Source of the DNA: Aliamphritea spongicola
GTDB taxonomy: Bacteria; Pseudomonadota; Gammaproteobacteria; Pseudomonadales; Balneatricaceae
Reading direction: 5' to 3'
Assembly (NCBI GenBank): GCA_024347235.1
Contig: AP025283.1
Location: 4,836,001-4,900,000, forward strand
DNA length: 64,000 nt
Below, one piece after another: positions 1-10,946 of the stretch (the stretch's first letter is position 1; every line of letters begins with the position of its first letter). Position numbers and translations under genes: made by a program. The notes beneath the pieces are model-generated. The model was not told the DNA's origin and searched no databases. It worked only from the letters and a program-made list of their open reading frames with translations.

Positions 1-67
1 ACGTATCAGCCGCTGCATTTTTACGTGCTTCTAAGATATCACCTAATTGTGTCAATACGTCGTTCAT
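1..67 (-). CDS. hisE: Phosphoribosyl-ATP pyrophosphatase HisE, N-terminal part (runs off window)
   Basis: Only the first 22 codons are visible, beginning MNDVLTQLGDILEARKNAA, which matches the usual HisE start. HisE hydrolyses phosphoribosyl-ATP to phosphoribosyl-AMP, the second step of histidine synthesis in the cytoplasm. It lies 9 bases downstream of hisI on the same strand, the hisI-hisE arrangement found in pseudomonads and relatives, where the two activities are separate proteins. The identification rests on this short segment plus context. Confidence 0.8.
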   Translation of the reverse strand, partial: MNDVLTQLGDILEARKNAAADT

Positions 68-76
68 TGCACAGCC

Positions 77-496
77 TTATTTGTCATAAATCACGTTCGG
101 ATCTTTTAATACCGGTTCAGCGGCAACCCACTCACCGTTTTTGAGGCTTTTATAGAAGCAATGCTCACGGCCGGTGTGGCAGGCAATGCCGCCCAGCTGT
201 TCTACCTGCATGAGAATAACATCACTGTCACAGTCCAGACGCAGATCATGCAACTGCTGTACATGGCCGGATTCTTCGCCCTTGCGCCACAGTTTCTGAC
301 GGGAGCGGGACCAGTATATCGCCCGCTGCTCAGTCACTGTCAGTTGCAGCGCTTCTGCATTCATCCAGGCAACCATCAGCACCTTACCGGTTTTATGATC
401 CTGGGCGATGGCCGGAATCAGGCCGTCCTGATTCCATTTAATTTCTTCAAGCCAGCTTGCTTGCTGACCATTCTGCTCTGCAGCTTGTTCACACAT
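77..496 (-). CDS. hisI: Phosphoribosyl-AMP cyclohydrolase HisI
   Basis: A 139-residue protein that opens the adenine ring of phosphoribosyl-AMP, the third step of histidine synthesis. Seen in the sequence: the metal-binding DCDSD motif and the C-terminal [14 protein letters not shown] segment carrying the conserved zinc cysteines. Its length is that of the stand-alone HisI enzyme, without a HisE fusion. It is followed at once by hisE, so the two are probably co-transcribed. The frame is intact. Confidence 0.95.
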   Translation of the reverse strand: MCEQAAEQNGQQASWLEEIKWNQDGLIPAIAQDHKTGKVLMVAWMNAEALQLTVTEQRAIYWSRSRQKLWRKGEESGHVQQLHDLRLDCDSDVILMQVEQLGGIACHTGREHCFYKSLKNGEWVAAEPVLKDPNVIYDK

Positions 497-574
497 CTTC
501 TACTACCTGTTTACGACAGCCGCCAAGCATACCCCATCAACCAGAGGGGTGCTATCCCTCTTCAAGGGCGCATC

Positions 575-2200
575 TCAGCCGCGAATAATCAACGCCAGCC
601 CCGCCCCGGTAAGCAGCCAGCCCAGAGGTGGCAGGTTCGCCACAACAGCCAACGGCTCCAGCAATGTTAAGCCTGCACCGGCAAGCATAAGAATACCTAA
701 TAGTTTAGGCCAGCAACGCTGAGCCTTACTTGCACGGTTTTCACTAAGCTGCTGTATTTCACGCTGCCGGTTGGCATCCATCTGGCGGACTTGCTGCAGC
801 GCTTCATAGGTAAGTTGTGGTAACTGTGGCATTTTTCCAGCCAGTCCGGTGCCTGCTGACGAATATTCTTCCAGACAGCTTTTGGCCCCATACGCTCTTT
901 CATCCAGCGCTCAAGGAATGGCTGTGCGGTTTGCCAAAGGTCCAGATCCGGGTAGAGCTGACGCCCTAAGCCTTCTATATTCAGTAAGGTTTTCTGCAGT
1001 AATACCAGCTGCGGCTGCACTTCCATATTAAAGCGCCGGGCTGTCTGGAAAAGCCCCATCAGCACCAGACCAAAAGAGATATCTTTCAGAGGCTTTTCAA
1101 AGATAGGCTCACAGACACTGCGAATTGCAGTTTCAAAAGCAACCACATTGGTGTCAGCCGGAACCCAGCCGGATTCAATGTGCAATTGGGCAACCATCCG
1201 GTAATCCCGCTTAAAAATGCCAGGAAATTACGGGCCAGATAGCTCTGGTCTTCACTGCTCAGCGAGCCGACGATGCCAAAATCAATAGCAATGTACTGCG
1301 GAGAAGACGGGTTATCACGGGAAACAAAAATATTGCCCGGGTGCATATCCGCATGGAAGAAACTGTCGCGGAATACCTGGGTAAAGAAGATCTCCACCCC
1401 TGCTCCGCAAGCTTCTTCATGTCTGTATTCTGGGCATTCAACTGATCAACATCCGCCACAGGAATACCATGAATACGCTCCATGACCAGCACATTCTGGC
1501 GGGTCAGATCCCAGTAAATCTCAGGCACATAGAGTATCGGTGAGTCTTCAAAATTACGGCGGATCTGGGAGCAGTTCGCCGCCTCTTTGCGCAAGTCCAG
1601 CTCATCAAAGATGGTGTTCTCATAGTCCGCGACCACTTCAACCAACCGCAGACGCTTTCCTTCAGCCCACAACCGCTCAATCAGATGCGCCAGACTGAAC
1701 AGCAGATCAACATCTTTACGTATAATCTTGTCGATGCCCGGACGGACAACCTTAACTATCACTTCATCGCCACTGTACAGCAGTGCCTGATGCACCTGTG
1801 CAACCGATGCTGAAGCCATTGGCTCAGCTGAGAATTCGGCAAACAGGTTTTCAACGTTGTCTCCCAGGGCCTGCTCGATGATACGGCGGGCTTTATCACC
1901 GCCGAATGGCGGCACCTGGTCCTGCAGACGTTTGAGTTCGAGTGCCAGATTATCCGGTAACAGATCCCGGCGGGTTGAAAGCATCTGGCCAAATTTAATG
2001 AAGATCGGCCCCAGCTCTTCCAGGGCAAGACGCAACCGTTCACCTTCACTGCGCTTACCGACCGGAATAATATACCGCCACAGCATCAGCCAGAGGGCAA
2101 GACGCACATACCAGCGCAGGGGAAGATTCTCAAAGAAGGTATCCAGGCGGTATTTAGCAAACACCCGGGCAATTTTAAGCAGTCGCAGTAATTGTCTCAC
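575..2200 (-). CDS. ubiB: UbiB, ubiquinone biosynthesis atypical kinase/ATPase (three apparent frameshifts)
   Basis: The repaired protein is about 542 residues, the usual UbiB length. It begins [18 protein letters not shown], contains the KxGQ-type segment [12 protein letters not shown] that is the family hallmark, a kinase-like core with [10 protein letters not shown] and AIDFGIVG, and ends with a hydrophobic hairpin of two membrane segments. UbiB is a membrane-associated atypical kinase needed for coenzyme Q synthesis. Three breaks lie in homopolymers near 832-836 (T), 1213-1217 (A) and 1397-1400 (C); adding one base to each gives one continuous frame. I see sequencing error rather than decay, because all catalytic motifs are intact. 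Confidence 0.9.
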
Positions 2201-2292
2201 TGAGGGGCCATCAATATTCAGCTACAGAACGGGACGCCATATTGCACCCTAGACCGGGGAAGGTAAAGCAAAACCCATGAGCCGCGTCAAAG

Positions 2293-3847
2293 TCAGGCGA
2301 CTTCGACACGGTTTCGGCCATTTTTCTTCGCGGTATACAGTGCTTTATCGGCCCGTTCAAACAGTGATTCAATGGTGTCCGCATCATCAATTTCAGCAAC
2401 ACCGAATGACATGGTGATGGTGACCGACTTACCGTGGAAATTAAACGGACTGTTCTCAATGCTGTGACGGATTTTATCCACCGCCTGAGCAGCTTCAGCC
2501 GACGTTGTTGACGGCATCAGAATCACAAATTCTTCACCGCCAAAACGGGTCACAAAATCTGTTGAGCGGCATTTATTTGTGAGGATATTCGCCACCAGAC
2601 GCAGGACTTTATCCCCGCCAGGTGACCGTAGGTATCATTAACCTTTTAAAGAAGTCCAGATCACAGACCACAACGGAGAAGAACTGCTGATAACGTTTCC
2701 AGCGCTCAAACTCTGCGGCAATTTTCTCATCGTAGGCAGCACGGTTCGGCAGCATGGTCAGCGGATCGGTCATCGCTTTGGTCCGCTCCGCTTCAATCCG
2801 CGCACGTACCTGCATACTTTCCGTTTCCATTTGCTGCAGCCGGTCATTCATAGCCACATAACGTTCTTCCAGCGCCTTTTCACGGGCCTCTTCATGGGAA
2901 CGGAAATCATCCATGGATTTAACAATGCTTTTCAGCTGCGACGATACCTGCAGCTTAAGCTGATTAATGTCACTGCTGTCGGTAACCGCCTGATGGATCG
3001 CTTTCACGTCACGACGTATAAGAGTATTCAGCTGGTCGGTTTCTTTACCATTGGCCACTTCATCTTTATGGCTTTCGGTCAGGAAGATCTGCACTTCTGA
3101 TAACTGGGAATTCAGATTCACCAGATAGTCTTCGAAGTCACTGCTGCTGCGGCTGGCAACGCTGACAATCAGCTGAGTCAGGTTCTGGAAGATATCTGAC
3201 AGCCCCTTCAGGCTAACCCCTGAACGGATCTGTTTAATCAGTGCTTTGGCATCCGGCTGATCAGACTTGGGAATGTAAAGACTCTTAATCAGCGTAACCA
3301 GTTCCATTTCCACCTGTTTATACAGGTCATTTAACTCTTCACTGTCTTCGGTCGACTGCTGCGGCGCTGCAGATTCGGCCACCTCATCAACACTCTTCAA
3401 CAGAGGCTTCTGCAGTTCTAACAGGTCCTGCATAATGCCCGGCAGTGCAGCCTTACGCTCCACTGCCTGTGGAATCATTTCACCAATATTATCCAGCTGG
3501 GCGTTATTCTGATCCGCAGCAAGATTATCGTTAATCTGCCGTAACCATTCGCGCAGAATCTTCAGCAGATCACCGTCGGTTTTCTGCTGCGCCTGATCAA
3601 CACCGCGCAGCTCTTTATCAACCGCATCAAGTGCCACCTGATAGCTTTCGGTTTGCTGATTAGCCTTCAGTTCTTCTGTCAGTTGCAGTAACGCAGTATC
3701 CAGTTTCGGCGTGACGCCGGTCAGATGCACCGCCATCTGTGTTGTCAGACGACTCAGGGAACGGTCTTCCAACTGCGCCTGCAACTCATCCATTTCCAGG
3801 GCGAGTTCTTTGTACTTATCTTTCCACTCATTCTGTTTGTTTGACAT
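2293..3847 (-). CDS. Diguanylate cyclase with long N-terminal helical region (two apparent frameshifts)
   Basis: The repaired protein is about 518 residues. The first 340 are rich in charged helices with coiled-coil character and have no recognised sensor domain or membrane segment, so it is probably cytoplasmic. The C-terminal GGDEF domain has the active-site motif GGEEF and, five residues before it, RSTD, which fits the inhibitory RxxD site for c-di-GMP. It should make c-di-GMP from two GTP. Pseudomonas has a GGDEF gene at the equivalent place before dsbA. Breaks near 2613-2616 (C run) and 2644-2647 (T run) are both repaired by one base. I chose the ATG at 3847 as start. Confidence 0.85.
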
Positions 3848-3944
3848 CCGACTACCTATCAGCACCGATCAGTAGTCGCTATGGTATACCCTCACTTCTA
3901 CCGCCGCCAGCGATTGTCACTCGCTTTGGGAGGCATAAATATAA

Positions 3945-3967
3945 AAACCCCGCACAGGGCGGGGTTT
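3945..3967 (-). terminator. Intrinsic terminator after dsbA
   Basis: The stem AAACCCCGC/GCGGGGTTT (9 bp) has a five-base loop and is followed on the minus strand by a T tract. It lies 33 bases beyond the dsbA stop and ends that transcript before the diguanylate cyclase gene. Confidence 0.85.
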
Positions 3968-4000
3968 AAATAAGCGTTTGAAACAGAAGCCGCTAAGCGT

Positions 4001-4630
4001 TTAACCGCCCTGAGCTGCACGCTCCTTTTCGACCAGGTATTCAGCCACTTTCAGCATGTTCGCATGGCTACCGGCAGTACCTGTGGTAATACGGTACTTG
4101 CCATTCACAATCAGCGTCGGAACACCTTCAATACCGTAACCGGCAAGCTTGGATGCACCGATGTTCAGCTTCATGTTAGTGGCAAATGAATCATACATAT
4201 CTTTGAACTTCTCAGGGTCAACGCCCAGGCCGGCATAAAATTCTGCCAGGTCATCAGCGTTTCTGAAACGGCGACGCTCCTGGTGAATACCGTTAAACGT
4301 AGCCTGATGGGTTTTATCCAGCGTCTTCAGCAACTCAGAAGAATAGTACGCACGGGCCATTGGCTCCCATGAACGGCTGAATACAACCGGGATACGGACA
4401 AAGTTCACATCGGCTGGCTGACGCTCAACCCATGGTTCAAGAATAGGTTCGAAGTTATTACAGTGCGGACACAGATAACCGAATGCCTCTACAACCTCTA
4501 TACGCTTGGCATCCGTCGTTTTAACCGGGGCATCCAGCTTCTGGTAATGCACACCTTCAGTAAATTCTGCGGCATGCGAAATTAACGGGCTAACCGCCAA
4601 CAGCACTACGGCACAGATTTTCTTCCACAT
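4001..4630 (-). CDS. dsbA: Periplasmic thiol:disulfide oxidoreductase DsbA
   Basis: A 209-residue protein that introduces disulfide bonds into exported proteins. Residues 1-21 form a signal peptide ending SHAA. The thioredoxin fold carries the redox motif CPHC at residues 54-57 and a cis-proline loop GVPT near the C-terminus. The start at 4630 is chosen because a GGAG ribosome-binding site lies just upstream and the signal peptide then begins MWKK; a longer reading from 4669 would add residues before the signal. It has its own terminator and lies downstream of a cytochrome c4 gene, as in Pseudomonas. Confidence 0.95.
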   Translation of the reverse strand: MWKKICAVVLLAVSPLISHAAEFTEGVHYQKLDAPVKTTDAKRIEVVEAFGYLCPHCNNFEPILEPWVERQPADVNFVRIPVVFSRSWEPMARAYYSSELLKTLDKTHQATFNGIHQERRRFRNADDLAEFYAGLGVDPEKFKDMYDSFATNMKLNIGASKLAGYGIEGVPTLIVNGKYRITTGTAGSHANMLKVAEYLVEKERAAQGG

Positions 4631-4718
4631 GATTAACTCTCCAAGTAACGCCCTGAAAGGCATAAACATTTATCTTCGTTTCTGGGACTCAGATAACGTT
4701 CCCAAGTTCCCCTGTAAC

Positions 4719-4745
4719 AAAAAAGGTAGCCGAAGCTACCTTTTT
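4719..4745 (-). terminator. Intrinsic terminator with UUCG tetraloop after cytochrome c4
   Basis: The stem GGTAGC/GCTACC closes a TTCG loop (minus-strand reading), flanked by A and T runs on both sides, so it could act in both directions. It lies 31 bases beyond the cytochrome c4 stop and before dsbA. Confidence 0.9.
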
Positions 4746-4775
4746 ATATTTCTCAGGCTGTCATCAGCATGCTGC

Positions 4776-5377
4776 TTAATGCAGACCCTGAATGTAGCTG
4801 GAAACCGCTTTGATTTCGTCTTCGCTCAGCTTAGATGCGATATCCTGCATCATACCGGAAGGATCGTTAGTACGCGCACCGCTGGCAAACGCTTTCAGCT
4901 GCTTAGCTGTGTAATCTGCGTGCTGACCACCTAGTTGCGGGAAACCTGCAGATGCATTACCGCTTCCGGTTGGCAGGTGACAAGCTGTACAAGCTGCAAC
5001 ACCCTTGGACTGAACACCTGCACGGTAAATATCACGGCCGGCATCTACCAGCTCAGAGAGGCGCTGCCTACCTGAACACCTTTTGAGGCGAAGAATGCCG
5101 CGATATCTTCCAGATCCTGATCGCTCAGGTTTGTCAGCATACCGGTCATTTCAACTACCGGACGGGTACCCGCTTTAATATCCTGCATCTGCTTCAGCAG
5201 GTAGCGCTCATTCTGGCCAGCCAGTTTTGGGAAATTGGCAACGGCACTGTTACCGTCAGCACCGTGACAAGCGGCACATACTGCAGTTTTGGCTTGGCCT
5301 GCAGCAGCATCGCCTGCTGCCTGTGCAACACCCGTGATACCTACACTTACCAGTAAGGCGATCAGTAGTTTATTCAT
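4776..5377 (-). CDS. Cytochrome c4, dihaem periplasmic electron carrier (one apparent frameshift)
   Basis: The repaired protein is about 200 residues with a signal peptide ending VAQA. It has two similar haem-binding halves: CAACH in the first and CTACH in the second, each with a distal methionine region (EMTGML, SGMMQDI). Cytochrome c4 carries electrons from the bc1 complex to terminal oxidases in the periplasm. The break lies near 5050 at GGCAGCGCCTCT and needs one added base, giving SASxELVDAG. The first ATG (5377) is used. The gene sits between dsbA and engB, as in Pseudomonas. Confidence 0.9.
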
Positions 5378-5651
5378 CAACCTAGACTCTTGCTATTATT
5401 TGCTAACGGCGTCCGCCATGTCCCTCACACAGACATAACTGAGCTACCTCACCAATCCCGGACTAGAGTTATCCCCGGCCACAGGTAGAATTTCGGCGGC
5501 ATTATAACCTAATATCCACACAAACTGGAACGATTTAGCCGGACATTTAGTCGAAGGCCACGCATTCGCCGGCAGAAGCAGGTAAAATCCCGCATAATAA
5601 TGACTTAACGCAAGATTCCAGCAGCGTTTAATTCCGATTTAAGGCAACCCC

Positions 5652-6269
5652 ATGTCACAAGCACAAATCCACTATCACCTGACGCAATTTAACACCAGCG
5701 CCAGTAAGCTCAGCCAGTGTCCGGAAGACAATGGCGCTGAAGTTGCCTTTGCCGGCCGTTCCAACGCGGGTAAATCCAGCGCCCTGAACGCCCTGACGAA
5801 TGCCAAACTGGCCCGCACCAGTAAAACCCCGGGCCGTACGCAGCTGATCAACTTCTTCGACACCAATGTTGAAAATGTACGCCTGGTAGATTTACCCGGC
5901 TACGGCTACGCCAAGGTACCGGTGGCAATGAAAGAGCACTGGCAGAAGCATCTGGATGACTATCTGCAGTCCCGGGATTGCCTGCGCGGTGTCGTCTTAT
6001 TAGTAGATGTGCGTCATCCACTGAAAGAATTTGACCAGATGATGATCGACTGGTGCCAGAGCGCCCAGATGCCATTACATATCCTGCTGACCAAAGCCGA
6101 TAAGCTTAAGCGTGGTCCGGCGCAAAACACACTGCTTCAGCTGAAACGTGATCTGGACGTTAAAAATGACCCGCTGATCACCATTCAGCTGTTTTCAGCA
6201 CTGAAGAAAACCGGTGTGGATCAGTTACGGGAACGGCTCAGCAACCTATTGCTGGCTGAAGAAGATTAA
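5652..6269 (+). CDS. engB: Ribosome biogenesis GTPase EngB (YihA/YsxC)
   Basis: A 205-residue GTPase needed for assembly of the large ribosomal subunit. All G motifs are visible: GRSNAGKSS (G1), the switch region [14 protein letters not shown] (G3), TKADK (G4) and SALKK (G5). Length and motif order are those of EngB. It is transcribed toward polA, the convergent arrangement shared by enterobacteria and pseudomonads. The 270 bases upstream contain no recognisable gene. Confidence 0.95.
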   Translation: MSQAQIHYHLTQFNTSASKLSQCPEDNGAEVAFAGRSNAGKSSALNALTNAKLARTSKTPGRTQLINFFDTNVENVRLVDLPGYGYAKVPVAMKEHWQKHLDDYLQSRDCLRGVVLLVDVRHPLKEFDQMMIDWCQSAQMPLHILLTKADKLKRGPAQNTLLQLKRDLDVKNDPLITIQLFSALKKTGVDQLRERLSNLLLAEED

Positions 6270-6300
6270 GCGCCGCACAGCGCTTGTCTGATTACGTAGA

Positions 6301-6346
6301 GAAGCTCTCAAAAACACAAAGGGGAACGTTCGTTCTTGAGAGCTTC
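6301..6346. other. Structured engB-polA intergenic region, possible sRNA locus (hairpin)
   Basis: An 11-bp perfect inverted repeat, GAAGCTCTCAA/TTGAGAGCTTC, encloses 24 bases, with an outer GTAGA/TCTAC pairing (6296-6300 and 6358-6362). This intergenic spot holds the sRNA Spot 42 in enterobacteria and ErsA in Pseudomonas. I see no sequence match to Spot 42 and no clear promoter or U-tract terminator, so an RNA gene here is only a possibility. Confidence 0.3.
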
Positions 6347-6426
6347 AATGCGCGTTGTCTACGCTCAAGGCCTAACAGAAAAAACATTCAGGCCTCATAT
6401 AAAGACTAGTTGAAACACAGAATTTA

Positions 6427-6466
6427 CCCAAATTTTTGTATGATTTTTGATCAGCAAAAATTTGGG
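6427..6466. repeat. Inverted repeat just beyond the polA stop
   Basis: CCCAAATTTTTG and CAAAAATTTGGG form a 12-bp perfect stem around a 16-base loop, 16 bases past the polA stop. It may act as the polA 3' end hairpin, although no run of T follows it on the minus strand, so it is not a textbook intrinsic terminator. Confidence 0.5.
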
Positions 6467-6481
6467 CTCACCCTCTTACAA

Positions 6482-9221
6482 TCAGTGCGCCTCGTCCCAG
6501 TTATCACCGGTTCCGGCTTCCACCAGTAACGGTACATCCAGCTCCGCAGCCCCTGCATCAGCTCAACCAGCGTCGTACTGACTTCAGCAACTTTCGCTTC
6601 AGGCACTTCCAGAATCAGTTCATCGTGCACCTGCATGATCATACGGGCACCGCTGTCACTGCTAAGCAGCCAGTCATCCACCTTCACCATGGCCCGTTTA
6701 ATAATATCTGCGGCGGTGCCCTGCATAGGTGCGTTGATCGCGGTCCGCTCCGCTGCCTGACGGCGCATACCGTTGCTGGCTTTGATTTCCGGCAGATACA
6801 AACGCCGCCCAAACAGGGTTTCAACATAGCCATTTTCAGCAGCCTTCATACGGATATCATCCATATAGTGCTGCACTCCCGGATAAGTGGCGAAGTAATG
6901 GTCGATATACTTCTGCGCTTCATTCCGGCCCACACCCAGCTGCTTGCCCAGACCAAACGCAGACATGCCGTAAATCAGGCCAAAGTTAATCGCTTTGGCG
7001 CTGCGACGCTGCTCAGTGCTGACCTGATCAAGCCCCACACCGAATACTTCGGCAGCCGTCGCCTTGTGGATATCTTCACCGTGGGCAAAGGCATTCAGCA
7101 AACCTTTATCCTGAGAAAGGTGCGCCATAATGCGCAATTCAATCTGTGAGTAATCCGCCGCCACCAGCTTGTAGCCTTCAGGGGCCACAAATGCCTGACG
7201 GATACGGCGGCCTTCCTGGCTACGGATCGGAATGTTCTGCAGGTTAGGATCCGTTGACGATAAACGCCCAGTGGCGGTAACCGCCTGATGGTAAGAGGTA
7301 TGGATACGTTTAGTCGCCGGATCAACCATCAGTGGCAGCTTATCGGTATAAGTGCTCTTAAGCTTACTCAGGCCACGGTGCTCAATGATCAGTTTTGGCA
7401 GTGGGTAATCCAGTGCCAATTCCTGTAAGACTTCTTCCGCAGTAGACGGTGCACCTTTCGGGGTCTTTTAATCACCGGCAGCTTTTGCTGTTCAAACAGA
7501 ATTTCCTGCAGCTGCTTGGTCGAGCTCAGGTTGAACGGTGCGCCAGCCAGCTCATGGGCTTGGGTTTCCAGTTCCTGCAGGCGCTTGCCATGATCCATAC
7601 TCTGCTGCGCTAACTGCCCCACATCCACCAGTGCGCCCTGCCGTTCCATTCGGGACAGCACCGGCACCAGCGGCAGTTCAATATCAGTAAATACTTTTTC
7701 CAGCGAGGCTTCACGCTCCAGCTGTGATACCAGCGTCTGGTGCAGACGCAGGGTAATATCCGCATCTTCCGCCGCATAGGGGCTGCCTGCTCCAGCTCAA
7801 TCTGATTAAAGGTCAGCTGTTTTTACCCTTACCGGCAATGTCTTCAAACTTAACGGTTTTAACACCCAGATAGGTATCGGCCATGCTGTCCATGTTATGC
7901 CGGGTGGCGGTGGAATTCAGGGCGTAGGACTCAAGCATGGTATCAAAGGCTACACCGCGTAATTCAATGTCGTAGCGGGCCAGCACGTTCATGTCATATT
8001 TCAGGTGCTGACCAACCTTTTTATGTTCGTCGCTTTCCAGCAGCGGCTTCATTTGCGCCAGCACCGCATCCCGGTCCAGTTGCACCGGCACGCCCATATA
8101 ATCGTGGGCCAGCGGTACATAGGCAGCTTTACCCGGCTCAACCGCAAAGGACAGCCCCACCAGATTCGCCTGCATATAGTTCAGGCTGTCGGTTTCGGTA
8201 TCAAAGGCAAACAGTTCCGCTTCTTCCAGGGTTTTCATCCAGCTGTCCAGCTGCGCCTGTTCAAGCACGGTTTCGTAAACCACTTCTGCCGGTGCGGCAA
8301 TCGCATCCGCCGCCGCGGCAGACACATCAGCCCCTTCAGCACCGTTTTCCAGCTCCAGAATCCAGGACTTAAACTCGCAGGCTTTGAACAGCTCCAGCAG
8401 CGCGTCTTTATCCGTCACCGGCACCGGAATATCCGCGATTGCAGTATCCAGTTCCAGATCCGTTTTGATGGTCGCCAGCAGGTAAGACAGATCCGCAGAT
8501 TCTTTATGTTGCTCCAACTTGGCAGCCATACTCTTGGAACCGCGGAAGCCCAGATCAGCAATTTTATCCAGATTGGCATACAAGTCAGCAATGCTGCCGA
8601 TGCCCTGCAGCAGAGCCAGTGCGGTTTTCTCGCCGACACCCGGCACACCCGGAATGTTGTCGACCTTATCCCCATCAGCGCCAGATAGTCGATGATCAGC
8701 TCCGGCGGAATGCCGAACTTTTCTTCTACCCCCGCCCGATCCATATAGGTATCTGTCATGGTGTTAATCAGGGCAACATGCTCATCCACCAGCTGGGCCA
8801 TGTCTTTATCGCCAGTGGAGATAATGGTGGCCTGCTGCTGGGCACTGGCCTGACGTGCCAGCGTACCGATGACATCATCTGCTTCAACACCCGGCACCGC
8901 CAGCAACGGAAACCCCATCGCCCGGACAATGTTATGAATCGGTTCGATCTGTGCCCGCAGATCATCCGGCATCGACGGCCGCTGAGCCTTGTATTCCGGA
9001 TAGATTTCATCCCGGAAAGTCTTTCCCTTGGCATCGAATACCACCGCAACCGGGCTGTCCGGATACTGCTTGATCAGACTGCGCAGCATACTGGTCACCA
9101 GACGCACCGCACCGGTAGGCTCGCCCTGAGAATTTCGCATATCTGCTTGCTGGGAGGCAAAGAATGCACGGTATAGATAGGATGAACCATCAACGAGGAT
9201 CAGCGGTTTAGTATTGGCCAT
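6482..9221 (-). CDS. polA: DNA polymerase I (five apparent frameshifts)
   Basis: The repaired protein is about 914 residues, the normal length. Domains in order: 5'-3' exonuclease (begins [20 protein letters not shown], with VEADDVIGT and TGDKDM), a proofreading-exonuclease domain (FDTETDSL), and the polymerase domain with DYSQIELR, the O-helix region [16 protein letters not shown] and MQVHDELI. It ends in GDNWDEAH. Breaks fall at 6550-6553, 7466-7469, 7779-7782, 7820-7824 and 8670-8673, every one in a run of four or five identical bases and repaired by one added base. An essential repair polymerase with all motifs intact but five frameshifts points to sequencing error. Confidence 0.95.
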
Positions 9222-9476
9222 AGTACTCAGACTTAATCTTCAAACTGTCGATTAGAAAGGAAAACCGGATCAGACACCGGCCAGCCCTCATGAAAAATGC
9301 TTATTCAGCGGGAATGCCACATCATATGTCATCTGTCCGGGGTACCCAAGCCATAAGCCCGCCGATCAGCGGAATTTTCATAACACCCCTCATCCGCCAC
9401 ATGAAATATAGTTGTCGCCACCGCGGTGAAGCCTTACTATGCAGCCCACTAAAAATGAGTAAGAACCTTTCTGTCT

Positions 9477-10430
9477 ATGGCCGTTTACACTTCTGTCAGC
9501 CACGCTGAACTTGATACATTCCTTTCCGATTTTGATCTGGGCACGCTGGTCAGCCACCAGGGCATCGACGGCGGTATTGAAAATACCAACTACTTCGTCA
9601 CCCTGAAGACAGATCAGGGAAACAGCAGAGTATGTACTTACTTTATTTGAAGAACTGACGATGGATGAAATGCCCTATTTCGTCGAACTGACCACCTGGC
9701 TGGCAGAGCGTGGCATTGCAGTACCCCACCCAATGCAGGACCGTAACGGCATCGCTCTGAAGTCGTTAAAGCAACGTCCGACGCTGATTCAGCCCCGCTT
9801 TACCGGTGGCCATCTGGCACAACTCACACCGGACCACTGCGCCCAGATCGGCCAGGCACTTGCCCGCTTCCATAACGCCGGTAATGACTTTTACATGCAG
9901 CGTCAGGCCCACCGTGGGGTATTCTGGTGGCGGCGCGAATCCGCAGTCATCGCCAGCCAGTTACCTCCGGAAGACGCTGAGTTACTGCGCAATGAAGTGG
10001 CGCTGTTCGACACCTTGCGGGAAGAGGCAAGCGATTTGCCGATGGGGGCGATTCACGGCGATCTGTTCTTCGACAACGCCCTGTTTGACGGCGACACCCT
10101 AAGCGCCATCATCGACCTGTATAACGCCTGTACCGGTTACTTGCTCTATGACCTGGCCATTGTTGCCAACGACTGGTGTGTTAATCCTGACGGCAGCATT
10201 GATTCAGAACGGAAGACGCCCTGCTGCAGGCATATGCCGCAGAACGGCCTTTCACGGGCGGTGAGCATAAAGCCTGGGCACAACTGACCCGCACCGCCGC
10301 CATGCGTTTCTGGCTGTCCCGTCTGATCCCCTGGCTGGATGAAAACAGCACGCAAAAGCTGAAAGACCCGGATGAACTGAAGCAGATCCTGTTACAGCGT
10401 ATTCAACACCCCAGACAGTTACCCGCGTAG
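9477..10430 (+). CDS. thrB: Homoserine kinase ThrB, APH-fold type (two apparent frameshifts)
   Basis: The repaired protein is about 318 residues and phosphorylates homoserine for threonine synthesis. It begins [16 protein letters not shown] and shows the aminoglycoside-phosphotransferase fold: GIENTNYF near the N-terminus, the catalytic loop [13 protein letters not shown] and the metal site AIIDLYNA. This is the homoserine kinase found in pseudomonads, not the GHMP kinase of enterobacteria. Breaks lie near 9620-9645 and 10209-10213. Its position after polA matches Pseudomonas. Confidence 0.85.
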
Positions 10431-10442
10431 CGAATACCCTGC

Positions 10443-10471
10443 AAAAAGGCCGTTCAGTGAACGGCCTTTTT
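10443..10471 (+). terminator. Intrinsic terminator after thrB (bidirectional)
   Basis: AAAAAGGCCGTTCA and TGAACGGCCTTTTT form a nearly perfect palindrome with flanking A and T runs. It lies between the convergent thrB and HxlR genes and can serve both. Confidence 0.9.
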
Positions 10472-10474
10472 ACA

Positions 10475-10808
10475 TCAGTCTTCCAGCGCATCCGCCAGTG
10501 CTTCCAGCTCGTCCAGCACCCCGATAAAGCGCTCACCGAAAGCAGTGACTTCATACTCCACCCGGGGTGGCACCTCCGGATAACTGATCCGCTTCAGAAT
10601 ACCGAAATCCACATTCTTACGCAGACACTCATTCAGCACCTTGGTTGTCAGCCCTTCCACGCTGCGAACCATTTCCCCGGACGATTAATGCCATGGGCCA
10701 GCAACTGATAGACCGTCAGTGACCACTTGCAGCCATAAATCGTTTCTACCATCCGGGCACTGCGCGCCGGAGCGGATTTCTGTGAAAAATTTTCTCGTTA
10801 GATTTCAT
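10475..10808 (-). CDS. HxlR-family winged-helix regulator (two apparent frameshifts)
   Basis: The repaired protein is about 111 residues, normal for the family. It has the conserved GCKWSLTVYQLLAHG, RPGEMVRSVEGL and PPRVEYEVTAFG segments of the HxlR DNA-binding domain, including the N-terminal cysteine that redox-sensing members use. Breaks are in a C run at about 10675 and an A/T run near 10794; both are repaired by one base. It is divergent from the short-chain dehydrogenase gene and probably regulates it, since HxlR regulators commonly control an adjacent divergent oxidoreductase. Confidence 0.8.
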
Positions 10809-10822
10809 CAAACTGTACCGAA

Positions 10823-10849
10823 AAGTACCTATAGCACCACTTTGTACTT
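10823..10849. promoter_or_regulatory. Candidate HxlR operator in the divergent promoter region
   Basis: AAGTAC and GTACTT form an inverted repeat with 15 bases between, in the 138-base gap between the HxlR gene and the dehydrogenase gene. Paired GTAC half-sites are typical of HxlR-type operators. There is no direct evidence that the protein binds here. Confidence 0.35.
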
Positions 10850-10946
10850 ACTTTTTCCCGACGCCCCGATCCATACACTGGATGCCATACAGGGCGGATT
10901 ATGACGCCGTCTTAATGACCATCATTAATCATGGGAAACCGATAAA

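Noticed and set aside
6482-9221. polA as a true pseudogene or a programmed-frameshift gene
   Set aside because: Five separate one-base losses in homopolymers, the same pattern in many other genes, and all catalytic motifs intact point to sequencing error.
9290-9508. A 72-residue frame between polA and thrB, where Pseudomonas has a DUF2782 gene
   Set aside because: No similarity to DUF2782 is visible, and the frame overlaps the thrB start out of phase.
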